This document shows, piece after piece, positions 1 through 5,452 of a stretch of DNA of 5,482 nucleotides (position 1 is its first letter; each line of letters starts with the position of its first letter). The stretch is from the NCBI GenBank assembly GCA_030608745.1, contig JAUWDQ010000181.1, positions 1 through 5,482 on the forward strand, given 5' to 3'. The translations under genes were made by a program, and so were the position numbers. The notes below the pieces were generated by a model. It worked only from the letters and a program-made list of their open reading frames with translations, was not told the origin of the DNA and did no database searches. This stretch comes from Pseudomonadota bacterium. GTDB taxonomy: Bacteria > Desulfobacterota > BSN033 > WVXP01 > G020346125.

Positions 1-49
1 CGGTCTCACATACCGGAGGTCACTGGTTCAAGTCCAGTTGGGCCCACCA
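1..49 (+). tRNA. tRNA-Val (anticodon CAC), 5' part cut off by window edge
   Basis: This is the 3' part of a valine tRNA that reads GUG codons. The anticodon arm is CGGT (1-4), a 7-nt loop CTCACAT (5-11) and ACCG (12-15). T at position 6 is the invariant U33, so the anticodon at 7-9 is CAC. G16 would pair with the missing base before the window. The variable loop is AGGTC (17-21). The T arm is ACTGG / TTCAAGT / CCAGT (22-38), with a standard TTC start to its loop. The acceptor 3' strand TGGGCCC (39-45), discriminator A46 and encoded CCA (47-49) finish the gene. The D arm and 5' acceptor strand lie outside the window; the 5' end should read GGGCCCA. Confidence 0.93.
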
Positions 50-59
50 ATGATTTCAA

Positions 60-90
60 GGGGTTAGGTGCTTTGCCTAACCCCATTTTT
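60..90 (+). terminator. Rho-independent terminator after tRNA-Val
   Basis: A perfect 9-bp stem, GGGGTTAGG (60-68) with CCTAACCCC (76-84), closes a 7-nt loop (69-75) and is followed by A and five T (85-90). It starts 11 nt after the tRNA CCA, so it should end the tRNA transcript and isolate yebC from it. Confidence 0.9.
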
Positions 91-125
91 GCTGTTTCCC
101 GGTGGAAATGATATCAAAATTAGGC

Positions 126-157
126 TTGACTTCTTGGTCGACGTAATCTATTAGAAT
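126..157 (+). promoter_or_regulatory. Putative sigma70-type promoter of yebC
   Basis: TTGACT at 126-131 matches five of six -35 consensus bases. With a 17-bp spacer the -10 would be TATTAG (149-154); better-looking hexamers TAGAAT (152-157) and TATAGT (159-164) lie slightly further away, at spacers of 20 and 27. The exact -10 is therefore uncertain. The placement between the tRNA terminator and the yebC start supports a promoter here, giving a leader of roughly 40-50 nt. Confidence 0.5.
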
Positions 158-207
158 TTATAGTCCTTTGGATTTACGGTTTCAATTTTAATCCTTGAGG
201 TGAGATT

Positions 208-957
208 ATGTCAGGTCATTCGAAATGGAGTACCATTAAGCGGAAAAAGGGAGCGGCCGATGCCAAGAGGGGGAAGCTCTTTACCAAATTGATCAAGGAG
301 ATATCGATAGCAGCGAAAATGGGGGGAGGCGATCCCGAGGGAAATGCCCGGTTGAGGACTGCCATTGCCATGGCCAAAACCGAGAATATGCCCAAGGAGA
401 ATATTGAAAGGGCGATCAAGAAGGGGACGGGGGGGTTAGAGGGGGTAAACTATGAAGAGCTGACATATGAAGGATATGGACCGGGTGGCGTGGCAATCAT
501 AGTTGAGGTGCTGACGGACAACAAGAATAGAACCATTGCGGATATTAGGAATAGCTTCTCCAAGCATAATGGAAATCTCGGGGAGTCCGGGTGTGTCTCG
601 TGGATGTTCACTCTGAAGGGCCTTATTCTTTTCGATCAGGATAAAGTTGACGAAGAGAGGTTGATAGAGGCTGTCCTCGATGTGGGAGCGGAGGACATTA
701 GGGAACGGGAGAGGGAATTTGAGGTGATTACGGATCCGGCCCAATTTGAAGATGTCAAGAGGGCTGCTCAAGATGCGGGATTAGAATACTCCTTTGCAGA
801 GGTGACCATGATTCCTCAAAGCACCGTTCGGCTTCTGGGAAAAGAGGCTGAGCAGATGCTGAGGTTGATGGAGCGTCTCGAGGATTCCGATGATATTCAG
901 AGAGTATACGCCAATTTCGATATCCCCGATGAGGTGATGGAGAGACTGGCGGCGTAG
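208..957 (+). CDS. yebC: YebC/PmpR/TACO1-family protein
   Basis: Full-length YebC-family protein of 249 residues, the usual size. Family hallmarks seen are MSGHSKW at the N-terminus, a basic helical stretch (IKRKKGAADAKRGKLFTKL, 10-28), KKGTG (71-75), GYGPGG (89-94), LTDNKNRT (102-109) and NGNLGESGCVSWMF (121-134). The family was long annotated as DNA-binding regulators (PmpR). More recent work on bacterial YebC and mitochondrial TACO1 points to a ribosome-associated factor that eases stalling on proline-rich stretches; the sequence cannot decide between these. The ATG start is supported by GAGGTGA (197-203) just upstream and by the conserved N-terminus. It lies upstream of ruvC, a common bacterial gene order, but a 300-bp gap suggests separate transcription. 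A G7 run (429-435) lies in the conserved KKGTGGLEG segment without breaking the frame. Confidence 0.96.
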   Translation: MSGHSKWSTIKRKKGAADAKRGKLFTKLIKEISIAAKMGGGDPEGNARLRTAIAMAKTENMPKENIERAIKKGTGGLEGVNYEELTYEGYGPGGVAIIVEVLTDNKNRTIADIRNSFSKHNGNLGESGCVSWMFTLKGLILFDQDKVDEERLIEAVLDVGAEDIREREREFEVITDPAQFEDVKRAAQDAGLEYSFAEVTMIPQSTVRLLGKEAEQMLRLMERLEDSDDIQRVYANFDIPDEVMERLAA

Positions 958-1179
958 AAAATAACGCCCGTCGTCTGATTGCAGTAATTATCATTAAGAG
1001 ATATACGAGTCCAAACAGCAGGGGCACAGAGACTATTCAGAATATAAGGATGTAGGAGCCTTTATTTTCGTCATTGCCTTCGTTCCGCGGTACCTTATAA
1101 GCCCCTCCCCCCCGGAAAATCCTCCTGTTGTTCTTTCTTTAGGAAATCTTTAAAACATAGAGAAGGCATCGGGAAGGGA

Positions 1180-1208
1180 TTGCAATCCGTTGCCCCTGGT
1201 TGTATACT
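1180..1208 (+). promoter_or_regulatory. Putative promoter of the ruvCAB cluster
   Basis: TTGCAA (1180-1185, four of six -35 bases), a 17-bp spacer and TATACT (1203-1208, five of six -10 bases). Transcription would start near 1215, giving a leader of about 45 nt before the GTG at 1261. A transcript from here could not include the TTG at 1180, which supports the downstream ruvC start. No LexA-type operator that I recognise overlaps it. Confidence 0.5.
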
Positions 1209-1250
1209 GGGAAACGGTAGCGGGAAATGTTTTACGATTTCATGGGTTAT

Positions 1251-1256
1251 GGGGGA
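1251..1256 (+). promoter_or_regulatory. Ribosome binding site that favours the GTG start of ruvC
   Basis: GGGGGA lies 4 nt before the GTG at 1261 and could pair with the CCUCC core of the 16S tail using one G-U pair. The competing in-frame ATG at 1249 has no purine-rich SD at proper distance. The GTG start gives MRVIGIDPG, the usual RuvC beginning. Confidence 0.55.
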
Positions 1257-1260
1257 AACC

Positions 1261-1746
1261 GTGAGGGTCATAGGGATTGATCCCGGCTTAGCCAAAACGG
1301 GATTTGCCATTGTCGAACCCCTTCAGAAGGGTGGGCGAGTTTGCCACTCTGGCAATATACACACGGGTCCGGAAAATCCCCTTGAGGATCGGCTATCGAT
1401 CATTTATCATGAATTATCGCGGGTATTGCAAGAGTGGAGCCCCGATTTGATGATTTTGGAGGATGTCTTCGTCGTGGATCGGTTTCCGATGGCGGCCATG
1501 AAACTGGGGGAGGTGAGGGGTATTATCCGGCTGGCTGCGAAAAATATGAGCATCCCCATATCGGAGATGAAGCCTACTGAGGTGAAGAGCGCATTGACGG
1601 GAAGCGGAAGGGCGGGTAAAGAGCAAATCAAACGAGTAGTTCGGAGGATCTTAAACATTGAGGATAAGATCAAATCCGATCATATCTCCGATGCGATGGC
1701 ACTGGCGTTGACGGGTTTAACCCGAAACGGTCTATTTCGTTGGTGA
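1261..1746 (+). CDS. ruvC: Crossover junction endodeoxyribonuclease RuvC
   Basis: RuvC resolves Holliday junctions by paired symmetric nicks, acting as a dimer with RuvA and RuvB. From the GTG start the protein has 161 residues, normal for the family (about 160-175). The RNase H-fold active site is visible: Asp7 in GIDPGLAKTG, Glu67 in LMILEDVF, and His141 and Asp144 in SDHISDAMALAL. The HxxD form matches the Thermus-type arrangement rather than the DxxD of E. coli. KLGEVRG and EVKSALTGSGRAGKEQ match the conserved KLGQARG and EVKQAVTGNGRADKEQ regions. The stretch between Glu67 and KLGEVRG (VVDRFPMAAM) lacks the usual N..SAL pattern. In-frame starts exist at ATG 1249 and TTG 1180, but these add residues the family does not have. 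The stop is next to the ruvA start, so the two are probably translated in coupled fashion. Confidence 0.93.
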   Translation: MRVIGIDPGLAKTGFAIVEPLQKGGRVCHSGNIHTGPENPLEDRLSIIYHELSRVLQEWSPDLMILEDVFVVDRFPMAAMKLGEVRGIIRLAAKNMSIPISEMKPTEVKSALTGSGRAGKEQIKRVVRRILNIEDKIKSDHISDAMALALTGLTRNGLFRW

Positions 1747-1759
1747 CGTGTGGACGGAA

Positions 1760-2374
1760 ATGATACGGTATATCAAAGGGCTTTTGCTGAAGAAAGAGGA
1801 TGATCGAGTGGTGATTTTGGCCAACGGAGTTGGGTATGAAATATTACTACCAACCGTCGTGAGGCAGACCTATAATCACAAGAAGGCCGGAGAAGATGAG
1901 GTGGAGCTCTATATCTCCTTCCACCAGACCCCGCAGCAGCCAAAACCGCAGCTCATCGGTTTCAATTTTGAAATAGAGAGGGAGTTTTTTGAGAAACTTA
2001 TTACGGTAAAGGATATTGGACCAACCCTTGGGGCGAAGGCCCTCATATTGCCCATTCCCAAGATCGCCAGAGCCGTCGAGGAGAGAGATGTCGATACAAT
2101 AATGCGGCTGAAGGGAATCGGAGAACGGAAGGCCGAGATGATCATTTCCGCCCTCCGGGGTAAGGTGGGAAAATTTGCCCTCATGAGGGAAGATGCGATT
2201 TCCGTCGTGCCTGAACCCGAGGATTTTCGTAAACAGGTCGAAGAGGTCCTGGTGAGGGATTTAGGCCATAAGGTCAGCGAGGTTCACCAAATGGTCGATG
2301 ATGCCATAAGGCGGAATCCATCCATATCCTCGCCAGAGGAATTGTTCGAGGAGGTTTATCGAAGCCGGAGTTGA
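1760..2374 (+). CDS. ruvA: Holliday junction branch migration protein RuvA (divergent)
   Basis: RuvA binds four-way junctions as a tetramer and loads the RuvB motor. From ATG 1760 the protein has 204 residues, the standard size. The three domains are recognisable: an N-terminal OB fold (MIRYIKGLLLKK...VGYEILLP), two helix-hairpin-helix motifs (VKDIGPTLGAKAL near 83-95; LKGIGERKAEMII near 117-129), and a C-terminal RuvB-binding domain (about 154-204, ending SSPEELFEEVYRS). The acidic pin loop (E. coli Glu55-Asp56) is replaced by HQTPQQPKPQ (55-64), which has no acidic residue. A GTG at 1748, one base after the ruvC stop, would add four residues (MWTE). Neither start has a good SD, so coupling to ruvC is likely. 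I prefer ATG 1760 because RuvA proteins begin MI. The neighbours make the RuvA assignment firm despite the divergence. Confidence 0.9.
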   Translation: MIRYIKGLLLKKEDDRVVILANGVGYEILLPTVVRQTYNHKKAGEDEVELYISFHQTPQQPKPQLIGFNFEIEREFFEKLITVKDIGPTLGAKALILPIPKIARAVEERDVDTIMRLKGIGERKAEMIISALRGKVGKFALMREDAISVVPEPEDFRKQVEEVLVRDLGHKVSEVHQMVDDAIRRNPSISSPEELFEEVYRSRS

Positions 2375-2375
2375 T

Positions 2376-2382
2376 AGGGGGA
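2376..2382 (+). promoter_or_regulatory. Ribosome binding site that sets the ruvB start
   Basis: AGGGGGA lies 6 nt before the ATG at 2389. It selects this ATG over the in-frame TTG at 2371, which overlaps the ruvA stop codon and lies upstream of this site. Confidence 0.75.
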
Positions 2383-2388
2383 TGTCCC

Positions 2389-3414
2389 ATGGAAGAGGGG
2401 GTTCTTGAGGAATCAAGGGTTCGGGTTGAGGCCGATCAGATCTGGGATTTGAGGCCCAAGAGATTATCCGAGTACATCGGTCAGCCTCGAGTCGTCGAAT
2501 CCCTTGAGATCGCCATAACAGCGGCGAGGAAGAGGAAAGAACCCTTGGATCATGTGTTACTCCATTCTCCACCGGGGCTGGGGAAGACGACATTGGCCCA
2601 TATTATAGCAACGGAGATGGACGTCAATATCGTGACCTCCTCTGGTCCGGCCATCGAGAAGGGGGGAGATCTCATCAGCATACTCACCCATTTGGAACAG
2701 GGAGATGTTTTATTTATCGATGAGGCCCATCGGTTGTCCAAAGTCATTGAAGAATTTTTATATCCGGCCATGGAAGATTTTTGCATCGACTTCATCTTCG
2801 ACAAAGGGGTTCATGCAAGAAGCCACCGGTACCGCTTGGAGCAATTCACCTTGGTGGCGGCGACCACTCGATCGGGGCTCCTTTCAGCCGCACTGAGGGA
2901 GCGCTTTGGAATACAGAGGACTTTGGAGTTCTATACGGTCGAAGAGCTGTGCAAAATCGTCGAGCGATCGGCCTCCATATTGAAGGTCTCCATCGACGAG
3001 GAGGGGACATACGAGATTGCCAAGCGCTCCCGTGGAACCCCGCGCATCGCCAATAGACTTCTGAAGCGGGTGAGGGATTATTGCCAGGTCAGGGCAGAAG
3101 GGGTGATCGACAAGGAGATCGTTGACGAAGCACTGAAATTGGAAGGGGTCGACGAGATCGGACTTACCGATTTGGACCGATGGTTTTTGGAGACGATTAT
3201 CCGCTACTACAAGGGAGGGCCAGTGGGTTTAGAGGCGATTGCTGCCACATTGCAAGAGGAAACGGATACGTTAGTGGATATGATAGAGCCCTACCTGCTC
3301 AAGATTGGTTTCGTCATAAGAAAGCCCAATGGAAGGAAGGCCACGGAATTGGCCTATCGCCATTTTGGCCTTTCCTTCCCCCACGGTTCTGAGAAACAGC
3401 TTTCCCTTGGATGA
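2389..3414 (+). CDS. ruvB: Holliday junction branch migration ATPase RuvB
   Basis: RuvB is the hexameric AAA+ motor that pumps DNA through RuvA-bound junctions. At 341 residues it has the family length. In order: LRPKRLSEYIGQ (21-32), Walker A SPPGLGKTT (60-68, Lys66), Walker B LFIDEAH (108-114), LYPAMEDF (124-131), sensor 1 AATTR (157-161), arginine finger region LRERFG (169-174), sensor 2 RSRGTPRIANRLL (213-225), and a C-terminal winged helix with GGPVGLEAIAA and RKPNGR (311-316). Several signatures differ from the usual GPPGLGKTT, DEIH, GATTR and RTPRGR forms. All catalytic residues I can identify remain, so it should be an active ATPase. The ATG at 2389 has a strong SD; a TTG at 2371 overlapping the ruvA stop is the alternative. 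It lies 14 nt after ruvA and is presumably co-transcribed with it. Confidence 0.95.
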   Translation: MEEGVLEESRVRVEADQIWDLRPKRLSEYIGQPRVVESLEIAITAARKRKEPLDHVLLHSPPGLGKTTLAHIIATEMDVNIVTSSGPAIEKGGDLISILTHLEQGDVLFIDEAHRLSKVIEEFLYPAMEDFCIDFIFDKGVHARSHRYRLEQFTLVAATTRSGLLSAALRERFGIQRTLEFYTVEELCKIVERSASILKVSIDEEGTYEIAKRSRGTPRIANRLLKRVRDYCQVRAEGVIDKEIVDEALKLEGVDEIGLTDLDRWFLETIIRYYKGGPVGLEAIAATLQEETDTLVDMIEPYLLKIGFVIRKPNGRKATELAYRHFGLSFPHGSEKQLSLG

Positions 3415-3422
3415 TCGGTCCA

Positions 3423-3478
3423 GGGGGGTAAAGAGAGGGGGTTGGGAAGTAGGGAGTTGGGTTGAGGGGAAGATCGGG
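3423..3478 (+). repeat. G-rich multi-tract element (G-quadruplex candidate) between convergent genes
   Basis: Seven runs of three or more G lie at 3423-3428, 3437-3441, 3444-3446, 3452-3454, 3459-3461, 3466-3469 and 3476-3478. From the second run on, the spacers are 2, 5, 4, 4 and 6 nt, which satisfies the common G3+N1-7 quadruplex rule. Part of it (3441-3469) looks like degenerate 7-8-nt repeats of the GTTGGGA type. It fills most of the 68-bp gap between the ruvB and rodZ stop codons and would be in the 3' UTR of the ruvCAB mRNA. I see no conventional hairpin-plus-T terminator for either gene here. Confidence 0.7.
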
Positions 3479-3482
3479 AATC

Positions 3483-4391
3483 TCAGTGTATATCGGTTGG
3501 CTTCACTTCATCCTCATATCCAGGTATTTCAAAATCACCCTTTTTCTTAAACTCGTATCCCTTTTGCGTCAGACTCAGTCGAACAACCTTTCCGGAATCG
3601 CCTAAAGAGCCGAGGTCCTTTCCGTTAAAAGTCACAATCACCCCACCGGCATTGCCGATTTTCAGCTTAATGTGGTCATCCGCACGTTGGGAGAAGGGTT
3701 GGCCGGCCCTTAAGGTGATTTCCCGGGGGAGATGGGAGTCCACTTGGAAGGCGATCCAGGTTTCCTCGATGGCCTGGATCTGAAGGGTCAAATCCCCGCG
3801 ATCCATCTCCTTCGGTTCGCTTATTCTTTCGATGAGTTGGGTTTGGTCGGGAGGGGCTTCTTTGATCACAATGGTCTCTTCGAGAACTGGGGCTTGTTCC
3901 AGAGAAATAGTTCCCCCGACAGGAGGGGCCGTCTCTTCCTTTTCCGGGACGACAGGAGGTGGAAGGGTTTCCTCTTGAACCACTGGGGTTTCCTCCACGG
4001 TCGCTGGCCCAGGTTCTTCCCTATCCTTGGTTTGCCTCCAGGGACTGAAGAGGATAATGCCGAGGCCAACCATTACGATAATTGACCCAAACAAAAGTGC
4101 TTTGTTCCACCCCTTCTTCCGTTGCGCGGAAGGTCCCTTCTCCTCGTATCCATGGAGCTCCTTAAGATCGCTCTCGTACCGGAGGACCACATCGCGGGGG
4201 TCTAGCCCGACGTGTTTCACGTATGCGACGAGAAATCCCTTTACAAAGACAGGGGTGGGGAGAAGGTCGTAGCGATCTTCTTCGATGGCCTTCAGGATGT
4301 TTTCCCTGATTTTCGTGGCCGTTGATATCTCTTTCAGGGAGACATTTCTGAGCTCGCGTTCTCTCTTAAGATATTTGCCGACGGTTTCCAT
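3483..4391 (-). CDS. rodZ: RodZ-like membrane protein: HTH, single TM segment, DUF4115 domain
   Basis: A 302-residue protein with RodZ architecture. An Xre-like helix-turn-helix domain (about 1-75: KYLKRERELRNVSLKEIS, then TKIRENILKAIEEDRYDLLP and VFVKGFLVAYVKHVGLDP) is followed by a basic stretch (RKKGWNK, 91-97). One hydrophobic segment (98-116) comes next, then a Pro/Glu-rich linker (about 123-200, with PPP at 144-146), and a beta-rich C-terminal domain (about 203-275, with KLKIGNAGGVIVTFNGKDLG). The positive charges before the TM put the N-terminus in the cytoplasm and the linker and C-domain outside. In E. coli, RodZ links MreB filaments to the cell-wall elongation machinery; whether this homologue does so depends on an MreB partner that is not visible here. 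No SD precedes the ATG, and the upstream ATG nearby is out of frame. It lies 91 nt downstream of era with its own promoter and converges on ruvB. Confidence 0.88.
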   Translation of the reverse strand: METVGKYLKRERELRNVSLKEISTATKIRENILKAIEEDRYDLLPTPVFVKGFLVAYVKHVGLDPRDVVLRYESDLKELHGYEEKGPSAQRKKGWNKALLFGSIIVMVGLGIILFSPWRQTKDREEPGPATVEETPVVQEETLPPPVVPEKEETAPPVGGTISLEQAPVLEETIVIKEAPPDQTQLIERISEPKEMDRGDLTLQIQAIEETWIAFQVDSHLPREITLRAGQPFSQRADDHIKLKIGNAGGVIVTFNGKDLGSLGDSGKVVRLSLTQKGYEFKKKGDFEIPGYEDEVKPTDIH

Positions 4392-4425
4392 TGGGCTGCG
4401 GTTTCATTCAAGGATATTGATAATT

Positions 4426-4454
4426 CTTATAATAAACACCCGGGATTAAGTCAA
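4426..4454 (-). promoter_or_regulatory. Sigma70-type promoter of the rodZ-like gene
   Basis: Read on the minus strand: TTGACT (4454-4449), a 17-bp spacer and TATAAG (4431-4426). Each hexamer matches five of six consensus bases at the ideal spacing. Transcription would start near 4419, about 28 nt before the ATG. It lies inside the era-rodZ gap, so rodZ need not depend on read-through from era. Confidence 0.75.
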
Positions 4455-4482
4455 GGCCATTGAGTTCTGAAGTTTGAAGATC

Positions 4483-5373
4483 TCAACGATAGCCCAATTT
4501 TTTCAAGGCCGTTTGGCTCTTGCTCCAATTTTTTTCCACATTGACCCAACACTCCAGGTAGACCTTCGCTCCCAAGAAATCCTCAATCTTCCTTCGGGCA
4601 TCGCTTCCTATTTTCTTCAGTGCTGCCCCCTTTTTGCCAATGATAATCCCCTTTTGAGAGGACTTCTCAACGTGTATGATTGCCCGTATGACGATAAGGT
4701 TCCGATCCGCTTTTTCCTTAAATTCCTCGGTGGAGACGGCGACGGCATAGGGGATTTCCCGATACGTATTTCGAATGACCGTTTCCCTTATTATTTCAGC
4801 AACAAGGAATCGTTCCGGCTGGTCTGTGATCATATCCTCGGGGAAATATTGAGGGCCTTTTGGGAGCACTGTGAGAATTTCCCCCATTAATCGATCTATT
4901 CCATCTCCTGAAAGGGCGGAAATGGGGATAATCTGAGAGAATTCAAATAGATGACTATATGCATCGATCAGGGGGAGGAGGCTTTCTCTTTTGACGCGAT
5001 CCACCTTATTAATGAGCAGGATTACGGGAAAAGGGAGCTTCGAGAGGAATTCAAGGACATGGTGGTCTTCTTCCCCTATTGAGTGACCCGCCTCAACCAT
5101 GAGGAGAATGAGATCGACATCTTTGCATGAGGCCAAAGCCACGTCGACCATATACTTGCCGAAAAGGGATTTTGGTTGATAAATCCCCGGGGTATCGAAG
5201 AAAATGAGCTGTGCATTTTCGAGATTTTTGATCCCGAGAATTCGATTTCGGGTCGTCTGTGGCCTGTTGGAGGTGATCGTGATTTTCGTTCCCAGGATCC
5301 TGTTGAGTAATGTCGATTTTCCCACATTGGGGGGGCCGATAATGGAGATAAATCCCGATCGAAACTCATTCAT
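4483..5373 (-). CDS. era: GTPase Era, 30S ribosome maturation factor
   Basis: Era is an essential GTPase that binds the 3' end of 16S rRNA during 30S assembly. The 296 residues are typical. G motifs are G1 GPPNVGKST (13-21), G2 in PQTTRNRI (38-45), G3 DTPG (60-63), G4 NKVD (122-125) and G5 SAL (152-154). The C-terminal KH domain carries GIIIGKKG (242-249, with GKKG as its GxxG loop) and ECWVNVEKNWSKS. The start is fixed: a TGA stop lies in frame three codons upstream of the ATG, and MNEFRSGFISIIG is the usual Era N-terminus. No SD-like sequence precedes it (CCCCTGAAAAACG). G1 has Pro where many Era proteins have Arg (GRPNVGKST); I have seen this variant in Deltaproteobacteria-like sequences. 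A strong promoter lies just upstream, and rodZ follows on the same strand. Confidence 0.96.
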   Translation of the reverse strand: MNEFRSGFISIIGPPNVGKSTLLNRILGTKITITSNRPQTTRNRILGIKNLENAQLIFFDTPGIYQPKSLFGKYMVDVALASCKDVDLILLMVEAGHSIGEEDHHVLEFLSKLPFPVILLINKVDRVKRESLLPLIDAYSHLFEFSQIIPISALSGDGIDRLMGEILTVLPKGPQYFPEDMITDQPERFLVAEIIRETVIRNTYREIPYAVAVSTEEFKEKADRNLIVIRAIIHVEKSSQKGIIIGKKGAALKKIGSDARRKIEDFLGAKVYLECWVNVEKNWSKSQTALKKLGYR

Positions 5374-5410
5374 CGTTTTTCAGGGGCAATCGATTTAAAA
5401 TGATTATTAT

Positions 5411-5438
5411 ACTATAAATAATTTCCAGTATTTGTCAA
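5411..5438 (-). promoter_or_regulatory. Sigma70-type promoter of era
   Basis: Read on the minus strand: perfect TTGACA (5438-5433), a 16-bp spacer and TATAGT (5416-5411, five of six bases). A perfect TATAAT (5411-5406) also follows, but at a 21-bp spacing, so TATAGT is the likelier -10. The leader would be about 30 nt. Confidence 0.75.
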
Positions 5439-5452
5439 ATTCGCCCTGGATG

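Larger units (their letters stand above)
958..1260 (+). other. yebC-ruvC intergenic region, no gene recognised
   Basis: About 300 bp with no convincing coding sequence on either strand. I see no intrinsic terminator for yebC: there is no stable GC-rich stem followed by a T run. The region contains a C-rich tract (1102-1113, including seven C in a row), a pyrimidine-rich stretch (about 1121-1140), and two possible promoters. The better one is at 1180-1208. The weaker is TTGCCT (1074-1079), a 16-bp spacer and TATAAG (1096-1101). An in-frame TTG at 1180 would extend ruvC N-terminally, but this part is better read as promoter and leader. Confidence 0.6.

Noticed and set aside
755..1027. Minus-strand reading frame of 90 codons with a hydrophobic start (MPLLFGLVYLLMIITAI)
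   Set aside because: It starts at GTG without an SD, most of it lies antisense to yebC, and the rest is low-complexity with no family resemblance.
1074..1101. Second promoter candidate upstream of ruvC (TTGCCT, 16 bp, TATAAG)
   Set aside because: The -35 is weak and the pair lies 160 bp from the start codon; kept only as a note in the intergenic entry because the 1180-1208 candidate is nearer and better spaced.
1095..1310. Minus-strand 71-codon frame across the ruvC leader
   Set aside because: It runs through the ruvC start and promoter, has no SD and its composition is set by the opposite strand.
4460..4486. Hairpin around the era stop codon (TTGAG/CTCAA plus three inner pairs)
   Set aside because: The stem is short, AT-rich, interrupted by a mismatch and not followed by a T run on the minus strand, so it is not a convincing terminator.
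4474..4890. Plus-strand reading frame of 138 codons opposite era
   Set aside because: It lies almost wholly antisense to the conserved KH and GTPase coding sequence of era and has no recognisable domain; it is a shadow frame.
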